64,000 bases of DNA from Taeniopygia guttata (lineage: Eukaryota; Chordata; Aves; Passeriformes; Estrildidae), in contig NC_133032.1 of NCBI RefSeq assembly GCF_048771995.1, positions 25,507,501 to 25,571,500 of the forward strand. Reading direction: 5' to 3'. Positions 53,708-63,967 of this stretch are shown piece after piece. The notes beneath the pieces were generated by a model. It worked only from the letters and a program-made list of their open reading frames with translations, was not told the DNA's origin and made no database searches. Both the position numbers and the translations under genes were made by a program. Each line of letters opens with the position of its first letter. Within the stretch, counting starts at the first letter, position 1.

Positions 53708-54326
53708 TCTCCTCTCCTCTCCTCTCCTCTCCTCTCCTCTCCTCTCTCTCCTCTCCTCTCCTCTCCTCTCCTCTCCTCTCCTCTCCTCTCCTCTCCTCTC
53801 CTCTCCTCTCCTCTCCTCTCCTCTCCTCTCCTCTCCTCTCCTCTCCTCTCCTCTCCTCTCCTCTCCTCTCCTCTCCTCTCCTCTCCTCTCCTCTCCTCTC
53901 CTCTCCTCTCCTCTCCTCTCCTCTCCTCTCCTCTCCTCTCCTCTCCTCTCCTCTCCTCTCCTCTCCTCTCCTCTCCTCTCCTCTCCTCTCCTCTCCTCTC
54001 CTCTCCTCTCCTCTCCTCTCCTCTCCTCTCCTCTCCTCTCCTCTCCTCTCCTCTCCTCTCCTCTCCTCTCCTCTCCTCTCCTCTCCTCTCCTCTCCTCTC
54101 CTCTCCTCTCCTCTCCTCTCCTCTCCTCTCCTCTCCTCTCCTCTCCTCTCCTCTCCTCTCCTCTCCTCTCCTCTCCTCTCCTCTCCTCTCCTCTCCTCTC
54201 CTCTCCTCTCCTCTCCTCTCCTCTCCTCTCCTCTCCTCTCCTCTCCTCTCCTCTCCTCTCCTCTCCTCTCCTCTCCTCTCCTCTCCTCTCCTCTCCTCTC
54301 CTCTCCTCTCCTCTCCTCTCCTCTCC
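53708..54326. repeat. (CTCCT)n pentanucleotide array, about 620 bp
   Basis: A tandem array of the pentamer CTCCT (AGGAG on the minus strand) with one visible irregularity near 53741-53752, where CTCTCTC replaces the regular register. From about 53749 to 54326 it is perfectly regular, roughly 115 units. The strand is pure pyrimidine and its complement pure purine, with mirror symmetry, so it can form intramolecular triplex DNA. Because five is not a multiple of three, every frame cycles through the same five codons and no stop appears. This explains the long Leu-Leu-Ser-Ser-Pro frame (plus) and Arg-Arg-Gly-Glu-Glu frame (minus), which are not genes. Exact length in the genome is uncertain because such arrays are hard to assemble. 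Confidence 0.98.
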
Positions 54327-56970
54327 ATTAAATGTTATCTACTGTAGTTACACAGTACTAAAAATTCATTTCAAACCTCTGTAGGATTTCTAACTCTGAG
54401 CATCCCTCCTTGAGTCCCTCCCCTTAGGGGCATTAGTTCATGTGTGCATGAGAAAATCAACTCTAAATAGACATAACTCAACTGTTTAGTTAAGAAAATC
54501 TGACTTATTAACTACATAACCCCACTGGGACTGGCAGTACCTCTCCTTGCACACTAACAGGGCTACTGCACAAACATTATCTCAGCTTTTCCCAGCCTAC
54601 TTAAACAGCCCTTAAATCTCATTTAAAGAATTAAAGGGAGATTTCAAGCGTGCTTTAGCGAGGAGTGCATTTTTGCTTTGAATTATCAAAAACTAACAAA
54701 ACCAAGAACTTTGCTATTTTTAGGCATGTCTGGGGAGAAGGTGCCACAGCTCCATGTCATCCTGTCCTGTCCCAGGCCCAGTCTGAGGGGCTGTTTTGCA
54801 GGAAGGTGGCTCAGCCCTGTGAAAGCCATAGGCTTCATATCTTGAGAGCCATCTACTGGCACCTCGTCTGCTATCAGCACATTGCACATCCACACACCCT
54901 GCTCACTTACAGGGCTGGCACAGAACTGGCTTTGCATCTTCCTGCGATGCTGGAAGGGAGAACCATTTTAGAGCAGTCTCATAAAACATCTGCAGGGGAT
55001 CTCTTGGAGTCCTTCTTGCACCAGACTCCTCCATGCCCTGCCTGCAGCGAGGCAGGGCATGGAGGAATGCAGAGAGCTTCTCATAACTACTGTGTGTTTC
55101 TCTTGCACGGAGTTTAATGGTGATTGCCTTGCACCAAAGTGGTGGCAAGTTTTAGGAAGTAAAGGAAAAACAAATGGTGAAGGTGTGCTCTGGGCAGAAT
55201 GTGCCATTTCCTTAGGAAGCCAAAGCCTTTGCCAGTGCTATTCTCACCCCCTCACCCGTCTGGGGCTGAGGTCCTGCAGCAGGGCTGCAGCAGGAGGAGG
55301 GTGGGCACTGAACCCAGACAACCTGAGCCAGAGGGTCTCACTTCTCCCAAAGCAGGGTGTGTGCTGTGCAGCAAAGACACGGATCACCAGCAGGGGAAAA
55401 TACAGCTGAGAGCTTGTGGACAGGGATGAGCAACTTTGTGGATATGGCAAGTGCAGGGGTATCTTGCTCACCTTCAGTTTGGGTCTCCCAATATGCAAAA
55501 CCCAATTTTCATGTGTTGGGCAGCAAATACCCAGGATGCTTTTTGTTCGTGTGTCACAGACCTGTGAAAAATTACTCTGCCACCATTTTCAGAATAGATG
55601 GGAGTGGTATTTAGGACTGCACTCTGCCTTTAATTCCTCTTTCTTTAAATGGAAACTTTTAAACTTTCTGATTAAGGCAGCAAGGAGTTCTCTATTATTC
55701 CAGAGCTTTACTTGATGTACTTGACAAAGCTTTTTTTTTTTTCTTTTATGTTACCATTTGTATATATAATTTGACATCATTTTAGCTAGTGAAGAATCTT
55801 CATTTGCATTTTTTACTGTTTTGAGTCAATATGCCTTCAAATAAAGGTAACTATTATGTAGAAATTGTTTGGCTGATCATAAAAAATGTTTCTGTCATAC
55901 ACAAGCAATGACATTCTGAATTAAAATTTAATTATATGGAGTGAACTGTTTTCAGGTTTCAACAATACTTCACTGTATTGCTGTTTTGTTTCGTTTAAGG
56001 TAAAGTTATGTGTGGTAGCTTGCAAATTAGATAGGAGATTAGTGTGACTTGTTAAGAAACTCTACCTAAGCACTGGTGCCATACATTAAATGGGAAGCAA
56101 TATTAATTTTCCTTAGAACACCATCTCTGTGCTTGCCTGTTGTGTACAATGTCAGTATTGCCAAAACATCCCTTTTAGATCCTGAGATGGAAAGTGTCAA
56201 ATGATGTTTTACAAAACTGTAGCTCTTCTAGGCCTCTCCCTTCTCAGGTGTGGAATCTGATTTCATAATATCTAAAGCATTATGTTTCATGCCTGTGTGC
56301 AGGTATGAGTGTGTGTGTTTGCAAAAATTTCTAAGTATTTTGACTTCTGACCCAGGTGCAAATCCTTCTTATGCAAATCCTTCAATAGCCTTAGTGGTTT
56401 TTCTGTTATACTTAATTTTCATTGATGCTCCATTCCCAAGGAGGGCTGTCAATGGGTCCCATGACCCTTCAGTCTCTGACCTGAGCAGGCCAGCTGAAGG
56501 CTGTCCACCAGGCTCTCACTGAGTAGCACACAGGACCACACCACCACTCTGGTCACCACTTTGTACCAAATACAGCAGTTGAACTCATCCCAGTATTTGC
56601 CTGGGGCGTACAGGTGGCCTTTAGTTCCCAAACCCTTGTGTTTAACAGTGTAACAGTGTCTTTGGGTTCACACACTGTACCATGTGCTCAGGACAGCAGG
56701 GACACTCTCAGGACTGCGGAAGGGACATGCACTGCTCAGACACTGCCCATTGATGCCTTCATGAGTAGGGGCACAGGTGCCAGATCTCCATCCCTGCTCA
56801 AAAGGAAAGCATGGGCAGGATGTTGCCTGTTAGAATGATTTAACAATCTAGCAGAAGACATGGAGCAGGGTTTACAGATAAGGGCTGGCACAAGGTGCTG
56901 AATACAAAATGATTGTTTATTGTTTCATAATGCATGAAGTAGGAGTATCAAATGATGTTAGCAGGTGCCG
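54327..56970. other. Gene-free stretch with a GC-richer patch and a strong hairpin
   Basis: The part from about 54740 to 55450 is GC-richer than its flanks and has long open frames on both strands, none starting with a convincing ATG or resembling a family. It contains the perfect hairpin at 55027-55066. Further right is ordinary AT-rich sequence, with a 15-bp-period repeat of GCAAATCCTTC near 56358-56384 that creates an octamer-like ATGCAAAT. Confidence 0.5.
55027..55066. other. Perfect 17-bp-arm hairpin with 6-nt loop
   Basis: The left arm 55027-55043 begins TCCTCCATGCCCTG and the right arm 55050-55066 ends CAGGGCATGGAGGA; they are exact reverse complements around GCAGCG. The stem is GC-rich and of mixed composition, so chance or simple-sequence effects are poor explanations. 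It is shorter than typical microRNA precursors (stem about 30 bp). Confidence 0.95.
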
Positions 56971-57115
56971 AGTTTAGGAAAGTTATCTTCTCACACTGTT
57001 CGTGAAGCTCGTGGCCACAGGTCCTCCTGGCTGCCATATGTTCATGTGGTTCATGGGAAATTCATGGGAATAAAATCTATCAGGAGCTATTAGCCACTGA
57101 GAGACTCCCTCTTAT
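56971..57115 (+). mobile_element. Old CR1/L3-clade LINE relic
   Basis: The blocks CTCGTGGCCACAGG, GGTTCATGGGAAATTCATGG and AAAATCTATCAGGAGCTATT, ending in ...AGCC, follow the order of the 3' part of ancient L3/CR1 elements. Those read approximately as CTCACTACCACAAGAGG, then GGGATTAGACAAATTCATGG, then AGGTCCATCAGTGGCTATTA. The plus strand is the element's sense orientation. Divergence is large and boundaries are unclear; homology may extend left to about 56870. Confidence 0.55.
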
Positions 57116-57135
57116 CCCTGAGCAGCACCATCCAC

Positions 57136-60100
57136 CTGTCCTCAAGGCTCTGCTGGAGACAAGCCAGAAGTGGCTCCTGTGATGAGCAGTGCTGCATCTG
57201 TCTGTGGCTGGGCTCTCTGCTCTACAGACAGACACAGTTCAGGCGTTTTTGTAGGCAGCATTGCCAAGCAGAGTCAGGAGGGATAGGTCAAGACTGCTTG
57301 GGATTTGTTCAGTTAAACTATGAACTTCCCTTGGTGGCTTGCAGGAATTCTATCCAGGTAGGATACAGTGTGGTCAGTTGAGGTGAGTCTAATGCAACTT
57401 CTGCAAGCTCCACTTCCACAGAGGGTGAAGCTACAAGTGGATGGAGAAACACCATTTGAAAATGCTGGCTTATGTCTGAGTTGTTTTTCTGTTTCATTGA
57501 AACTGATTTATTACCTGCTAGGAAGAAAAGCAATCACTGAAATTCCAATGAGGTAAAGTAGCTAGAAAGACCAAAGGTATGCTAAGGCCGCACTTACTTT
57601 TACATTATAATCCTCTCAGGCCCTTTGTCTTAAAAACAACTCTGGGCAAATGAGCCCAAAGATAGAAAAAGAAAACAAGAAATGGATGTTACATTTCATC
57701 AGACAGAAGAAATTGTTCACATGGCCAAGAGACTGATGTCACACAGAAATTATACTTGTGAATAGCTGCTGTGGGTTTTCTCCCTGCTGGCCCTAGTTCT
57801 GAATTTCCATTCAATACTGTGCTGGGAAAAGGGCTGCAAAAGTAAAGCTCAAGTATCTCCACAGCAGTAAAGGTTCCCCCACCACCACTTCTTTGAATCC
57901 ATTGCAGTTCTGTCTGTCCTGAGAGATGGAGGTGATTTCTACTGCTGGTGGCAAAATGTCCAGTGTTCCAAACATGCTCATAAGAGCAAAGGTTTTTGCA
58001 AATCAGTCATGAGGAAAGACTTTTAAGTTGGCTAACCCTGGTAGTAAACCAGAGTTATGAATTTGTTCTTCTCCCTTGAAGATATTTTGTTGCTCTTCAG
58101 AAATAAACACTGCTGAATAACCATGACTTTTTATAAATAATACACTCCCTCCTACAAGCTGCATGAAATGTTAAAACTCTAGAATGGACTATAAACGGAT
58201 TCATAAATCTTTAGGATCCATGCATTTCAATCCATCTATTTAAAACTGAAGGTAAAAGAATCACAGTATTTATTTATGTTTTCCATGCCCTTTGTGCACT
58301 TTTTCCTGACATCAATTTCATGTATGGAGCAGCACAAAATAGTGTTCCAGTATAAATTGCAATACTTTGTTCTGTCCCTTGGCATGTGCCAGGAAATTCA
58401 GCTGAAAGCGAAGCGTAACACAAGACAGTTTTTTTGGCACAACAGGTCACCAAAGCAGTGGAATGTTTCAGTCAAAACTCAAAGTGTGAGACATTGCTGA
58501 AAGGCAAGTTATCTTTCAGGCAAAGCTGAGACCTTTCTTCATCTTTATACATGAGAAGTCTTGCTCTGAAGCAGTTAATTACAATGAAAAATATGGCATG
58601 GTTTTCTCATAACTGTACATGAATTGTGTTTGGATTCCATACTAGTTCCAGGGAAGAGCAAGAGCCATATTTTGTCTCACAAGCAAGGTGGGGGCGGGGG
58701 GGGGGGGAAGTCTGTCATGATGTGGATGAATGTAATCTATTTGTTGTTTATAGACCCAAAGGATCCCTCAGAGCATTAAAAATCCATGTGATATCCAAGA
58801 GTGGCATACTTTGCATGGAGATATGTGATTTAGCTGAAAGATGTATAAAATCTGCAAAACTGCATGTAGGCAAAGAGCTCCCTACTGCCTGTGCATTCGA
58901 GTGAAGCCATGTGTGCTTTTCCTGCACACATGAAAAATAGATGATCATAAAATCTGCTAGAGATTCGCAAACTTCTGACAGAAACACGTGTCTAGGCTAA
59001 GTATGCCAGTTTTTAGTCAAACCAGGCCTGAAGATACACAGACCTGAAATAAGCATTGTTCTTCCATGTGAGGGGAGAAATTCCAGCTTCATACTCAGCA
59101 AGTGCATACAGGTTGTGTATCCTTCACTGGTCTTCTGCTGGAATTGGTAACAGCCTTTCCTTCTGCCTTGGGTCTTTCAACTGGCAACTGGGCCTCCGAG
59201 CCTTTTCTGGTGGGATTTTTTGAATCAGACTCACATTTTTCAAGAAGAATTACCATTGAAAATTGGTGAGCCCCACCCTCCATTTTCTTTAGGATTAGCT
59301 GAAACCATGTTTGGGCAAGTCTCTTGTAGATTAAATATATTTTTTAACTTTTTTTTTTTTTTCCTTAGGAACTACAACTAGTGGTGGTAGCTCACACGTG
59401 TAGCTCTCATTCCATCAAGAATTGTGCAGAGTAGTGTTTGGTTAGGGTTTTTTCAATTCTGTAAATGTGTGTTTCATAAACAGGCTGTGATGTGGTGTCA
59501 GCAGGGAAGAGGCTAACTCAAATGTCCCTTGTACATTTGGTGGGATTTGTTCTTAGTAGCTGTAGAACTGTTAGCCCATACTTCTAGTGCTGGCTCATAG
59601 AAAAAAAACATGGTTTATTAATATTAGATGAACTGTAAGAAGCCTTTTTTCACTGATATTCTTGACCAAGGTTACCTTCCTAGGCCTTTAGAGACATCAG
59701 ACACATAGTCATAGCTTCATAGTTAAACAGAGAAGAAAGAGAACGGCTGTTGGGTGTCTAGAGCTTGTGTAGATGAGGAGGTTTTGGTACACTCATCTGT
59801 ACCATTCGGCTTCTCCCAAGTTCTGGGAAACTTTTTGGAATCTGCAGCCTCCCAAGAGCAGCACAGCCAAGAAATGAAACAAGTGTGAATAACTGAGGTT
59901 GTGTAACTCCTCTCCAGTACAGCGTCTGCTGGCCAAGCACAGCAGCAGAAGGCATTGCTCACAGACGTGGCTACGTGGGGCTGGGATCAGGTGCAGCCTG
60001 GCCCCCTCTGCCAGCTGCTGCTGCCCAGCTGGGACTCATGGAGCGCTCTGCACAGCCAGGACCCACCCTGCCCTCACTTTGAGGCATTTGAGGGCCTGCA

Positions 60101-61390
60101 AAACCTGAAACAGCTGCTTGTCAGCTGGGAGCTGATCTCTGAGCTCAGGTACACATGGCATGGCCACGTGTATTGGATGAATCCACATCGGTATCAGCTA
60201 CCTTGAATACACTCATCAGCTTATTTCTTGTAGCATGAGCATCTCAAAACTGTGCAGGCCTCAGAAAAGCTCTACAAGAGGTGGGTTTAATACTTGAGAT
60301 GTAGCCTGCCTTCATCATGTACAAGAAGGGCCCTTCCAAGAAGGTTGTGATTATTTTTGCTGCTCATCTGGCATTAGAATCAAACATGTAGCTGCAAGGA
60401 ACCCCACTGGTGGCTCAGTAGCATGACCTCAGTGTTTCAGGAGGAGATGCTGGTCTCAATTTGTACCTCACACCAGCCTAGCGCTGCCTGCGTGGTTTAC
60501 AAGTAGTAGTTTTTGTGCACTGGTGAGATGGGATGGGCACATCAGGGAGTACAAGACTGTAGATGTCAAGCAGCCTAAGTGTTGAAGTATAGCTGGGAAT
60601 AATGTGCTGCTGAGAGATTGTGTGTGCAGTGTCGCATTAAGAGTGTAGAATGCTTTGGAGCTAGGAACTACATGAAAAATGATTGTATCTCAGTCTCTAT
60701 AATTCAAAAGAAATTGCTAGAGAGCATAATTGAGAAAAGGGGCTTATGGGTCTAGCCGCCCCTTTTGGAGCAGACAGATGTATTTTTTTTTTTATCTTAA
60801 CAAAATGTTTTTATAACTAGAGTTTTCATATCAACAAGGAAAATCTTTTTTATGGAAGATACCAGTGCTAGTCAGAGGAAAAACTGTCCTACTCTGCCAT
60901 AAGGAGATTACCCTTCAGACACTTTCAGGTTCACAGTTCAGGCATCATATTGTGGCAATTACAGGACCTCTGGTGGAACTTCCACATCCCAAAGTCTTGA
61001 GAACCAGTGTACAAACAGAGGGGCTTCTTCATCTGCCCAGGCAGTGCCTGTTGTGTGAGTGGCTGAAAATAAAGCAGGGTAGTTGTTAGTCAGCACGGTG
61101 AGCCTGAAGCTCGGTGGCTGCAGTGTTATATGGCACTCTGGGGACAGCACAGGCCAGAGCCAGGCTCTGCTGCTGGATTTAATGGAACTCTGTGAACACC
61201 GGGTACACCTGTGGGATCATCTGGAGCGTGAGTTATCGTGGCAGGAGGGACACGTCAGAGAGGCTCTGCCTGCTCGTCTGGGAAAGACTGACCTAGCAGT
61301 TTCATTCCCCATGTGGTCTGGTTAAACTGGTCTAGAGATGAGGCCAGCAGTGCCTTTATGACCTGTAGCTATGTGGAAATGAAGGCAATT
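57136..61390. other. Mostly gene-free stretch; one exon-like segment near 59.92-60.15 kb
   Basis: Unique sequence with a G-run at 58690-58707 (five G, C, twelve G) and T-tracts at 59349-59362 and 60783-60793. The GC-richer segment 59918-60146 is the most exon-like sequence I found and is described separately. No RNA gene or named transposon was recognised elsewhere in the stretch. Confidence 0.5.
59918..60146 (+). other. Exon-like segment of unknown identity
   Basis: A pyrimidine-rich stretch ending CTCCTCTCCAG (to 59917) is followed by 229 bp open in one frame, ending GAGCTCAG before GTACAC, an acceptable donor. In that frame codon choice is coding-like (many CTG, CAG, GAG, GTC), giving residues such as LLTDVATWGWDQVQ and GLQNLKQLLVSWELISEL. 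An in-frame TAA lies just left of the acceptor-like site and the frame stays open to about 60206. No ATG begins it, so it could only be an internal exon. I do not recognise the protein, and GC-rich composition can produce such a frame by chance. Confidence 0.18.
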
Positions 61391-61720
61391 TGGGGTGGAA
61401 GAAGGGAGGAGAGTGGAGGAAAAGAAGAAGGGAATAGAAACTGCAGGTTTTGCTAATTGCTACCAGGGGAATGGAGAGAGGTGAGACCACACAGAACCAC
61501 CAGCAAAGTAGGGAAAAGAAACAAGGGGGGAGCAAAAAGATAGGGAGGGAGAGGAGGACATTCCCCTGGTGAGGCTCTGTGGCCAGCCAGGACAATTTTG
61601 ATTTTTAAGCATGCCAGTGATATGTCAGAGAGCTGAGTTTTAACAAGCAATAATGAATATGAGGGGGGGGAAAAAAAGAAAAAAGTTAAAACCAAAAGGA
61701 AGAGCAGACAAGGAAATAAA
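61391..61720. other. Purine-rich tract upstream of the CpG island
   Basis: The plus strand is strongly biased to A and G across most of this interval: GAAGAAGGGAGGAGAG-type words, a run GGGGGG near 61525, and GGGGGGGG followed by seven A near 61662-61677. Long purine tracts near promoters are common in vertebrates and can affect nucleosome positioning. No transposon was recognised. Confidence 0.6.
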
Positions 61721-62249
61721 AGGAACGCGGTAGTATATGAAATAACTGAATGGCATGAAAAAGCCATGAAAAGAGATAAAAGGAAAGAAAAAAATTGTTC
61801 TGGCACCAAGTGCTCAGCTGGCAGATGCTCTGTAAGCCCACAGAAGATGTGAAGGATAAGATTCAGTGCAACCACTAGCAGGCAGTAAAAAATTAGTATT
61901 TTCTTTCTGCTTAGGTCTTGATTAGTAAATAGGAACCAGTAGGCATGGATTTGTGTGGGTCTTCATCGGAGCTTTAGAACATATTGGAATGTGCAAATTG
62001 ATAGCCTTAAATTGTAACAAAGGTTTCTGGAGTACAGGTGGACAGGTCAATACAGATGTGGGCAGAGCAGGGAGCAGACATAGATGTACAGGGGAGAAAG
62101 GAGCCAGAAGAAAACCTGGCTTAGAGCTTAGGGAGAAGCTAGACGGGGATTAATTGAGCGTGAAGTATTCCTTGGCTCCCGCATACCATGCCCCTGTACG
62201 AAGGGATAACAAGCAGTAGTACTGGTGTAAGGATTTGTGTGGACTCTCA
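61721..62249. other. Shore of the CpG island
   Basis: Transitional sequence between the purine-rich tract and the CpG island, with intermediate GC and few CpG. I see no gene, repeat or defined regulatory motif here. Confidence 0.5.
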
Positions 62250-62442
62250 GCTTAGGGGTCATGCTTTCGGGACCCAGCAGGCTCTCCTCGCCCAGAGGAG
62301 GTCATTCCACATTCGGGGGTCCCCCGGCCCAGAGAGAGCCGTACCCTACTCTCCGCTGCAGCGCCCGCTCTCGCAGCTCGCCCGCGCTGTGCCGGAGCCC
62401 TGGGGATGCCGAGCTGCCCCCACGGGCGGAGGAGAGGCCGGG

Positions 62443-62475
62443 CCAGCCCAGCCCAGCCCAGCCCAGCCCAGCCCT
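62443..62475. repeat. (AGCCC)n short tandem repeat
   Basis: About six units of the pentamer AGCCC inside the CpG island, ending in a degenerate CCCTGCCC. It explains the alternating Pro-Ser-Pro-Ala and similar peptides in overlapping frames. Confidence 0.9.
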
Positions 62476-62602
62476 GCCCGCCTGCCGAACGCCCAGCCCC
62501 GCACCGAGCCCCGGCGCTACCCGGCCCGGCTGCTCCGCCGGCGGCTCCCAGCGGCACGGGCGGCCGCGGGGCGCAGCGCCCGTGTTTAGAAAGCGCTTCC
62601 CT

Positions 62603-62617
62603 GCTGCCATCTGCAGA
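62603..62617 (-). promoter_or_regulatory. CTCF-like motif near the island's left part
   Basis: The minus strand reads TCTGCAGATGGCAGC. Compared with the vertebrate CTCF core pattern CCASYAGRKGGCRSY it agrees at 13 of 15 positions, including the AGATGGCAG heart. CTCF binds such sites to insulate domains and to anchor chromatin loops near promoters. A single motif match is only suggestive. Confidence 0.35.
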
Positions 62618-63581
62618 AATCGATCCGATCTTTTTTTTTATTATTCTCCAGTCTAAGGAGTCCTTGTCGCCCGTTCAGCGCCGCTCGGGGGCCAGGTCCG
62701 GTTTCCCTGGCGGGTGTGTGCCGGCTGCGCTGCGCCCGGAGATGCGCGGAGGAGGGGGCGAAGTTGGGCCGCCCCAGCCCTGCGGCTCCCAGGGGTGAGG
62801 GGAACGCTGCTGCCGTGCTCCCGCCGCCGGGGGAGCGAGGGGAGTCCCCAGCACCGTCCTGGCAACCGCCTGCTAAAACTGCAGCCCCAGATGGGAAGAG
62901 GGAGGAGGATCCTCGGCGCAGAGCGCAGCGGGGGAGGCGGCTCCGCAGCCCCGTGGCACATCGCCGGCTGGAGGCGGCGGGGTGCTGCTCCGGGGCTGGG
63001 CTCCGCCGGCGTGCCCTAGGTGTGGGGGCCGGAGCAGCCCTCCGTGCTAGAGTGATGGTGCATTTTCCTCCGGCTCCGTCGCGGGGATGGGGGGATGGTG
63101 CCGCAGCCCGAGAAGACCTTGGCCGCTGCCTGCCGAGGCTGGGCAAGATCTTCCCTCTCTCTCTCTTCTCCTTGCTTTCCCCGCAGTGCTCGTTTCTTCC
63201 CCTCGTCACCTCTCCAGCCCCGTGCCCGCTCCAGACCCTACAGCCGTGACGCTGTTTTATTTCCCTAACGTCGCAGCCGCGCGTGATTAAACACCGGCAC
63301 CCGGGCGCGCGGTCGGCAACTTCAGCAGCGCCCGGGCGTGTGCGGGGTGTGCGCGGAGGGCGTCGCGGCTGTCCCCGCCCGCGGCCGCGCTCGCCACCTG
63401 CGGAGAGGCGCCGGCCGGGGCCGTGCGCGCACATGTGCGGGCGCGGAGAGGCGCGACGCTGCCCGGCCCGCGCCCCGTCGGGGCCGGCGCATCCCCGCAG
63501 CAGGCGGGACGGCGGCCTGGGGCGCAAGGGTGCGGGGTGCGGGGCGCCGCCCCGCCGGCCGCGCTCCCCCCGCCGCTGCCG

Positions 63582-63604
63582 CCCGGCCCGGCCCGGCCCG
63601 GCCC
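63582..63604. repeat. (CCCGG)n short tandem repeat
   Basis: Four and a half units of CCCGG, continuing into CCCTGCCCCGGGC. It is a local GC-rich expansion directly upstream of the CCAAT/E-box promoter core. Confidence 0.9.
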
Positions 63605-63673
63605 TGCCCCGGGCGCTGCCGCGGGGCGCAGCAGCTCCGCCGGCCCCGCCCGCCGGGCCCCGCGCGCCGCTCG

Positions 63674-63705
63674 GCCAATGGGGGCGGCGCGGCGGCGCAC
63701 GTGAC
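63674..63705 (+). promoter_or_regulatory. Promoter core: CCAAT box, GC box and CACGTGAC E-box
   Basis: GCCAATGGGGGCGG (63674-63687) combines a CCAAT box, the NF-Y target, with an overlapping GC box for Sp/KLF factors. Eighteen bases after the CCAAT pentamer lies CACGTGAC (63698-63705), an E-box of the kind bound by USF, MYC/MAX and the MITF/TFE family. A CCAAT box about 20 bp from a palindromic E-box in a TATA-less CpG island is a common housekeeping promoter arrangement. A transcription start shortly downstream (about 63,720-63,800) is inferred. Confidence 0.65.
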
Positions 63706-63838
63706 GCGGCGGGCCGGGACCTGCTGCTTCCCCCGCGCAGAGGGATGCGGGCGGCAGAGCGGGGCAGGCGGCGGCGGCGGCGGCTGCGCGGCGGCGGCCC
63801 CTCCGCGCCCTCCCCCCGCTCCCCGCCGCCCGGCCCCT

Positions 63839-63916
63839 ATGGCAGCTGCTCCCCGCCCCGCCGCCGCCCGCACCCCCGCGCCGCCCCGCCGGGCTCCGCC
63901 GCTCGCCCCAGCGTAG
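63839..63916 (+). CDS. Possible 25-codon upstream ORF in the 5' leader
   Basis: An ATG at 63839 in the context CCCCTATGG opens a 25-residue frame rich in Ala and Pro (begins MAAAPRPAAARTP) that ends at TAG 63914-63916. The next downstream ATG (63968) is in the same frame, 17 codons beyond this stop. If transcription starts near 63,750, this would act as an upstream ORF that can dampen translation of the main frame. The -3 base is C, so initiation would be moderate. The frame may equally be untranslated leader. Confidence 0.2.
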   Translation: MAAAPRPAAARTPAPPRRAPPLAPA

Positions 63917-63967
63917 CGCCCGGCCGCCGCTCGCTGACCCGCTGCCGCCGTCGGCCGGGGCCCCGGG

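Noticed and set aside
53624..54331. 235-residue Leu-Leu-Ser-Ser-Pro frame (plus) and 221-residue Arg-Arg-Gly-Glu-Glu frame (minus)
   Set aside because: Both are translations of the CTCCT array; a five-base repeat without a stop in any frame stays open automatically.
62586..63527. 313-residue minus-strand open frame in the CpG island
   Set aside because: Composition is Arg/Ala/Pro/Gly throughout with no domain or conserved motif; stop codons are rare in such GC-rich DNA and overlapping frames on the plus strand are equally open.
63338..63916. 192-residue plus-strand frame across the promoter core
   Set aside because: It would run through the CCAAT and E-box elements, is almost only Ala/Arg/Pro/Gly, and has no recognisable family; only its last 25 codons after an ATG are kept as a possible upstream ORF.
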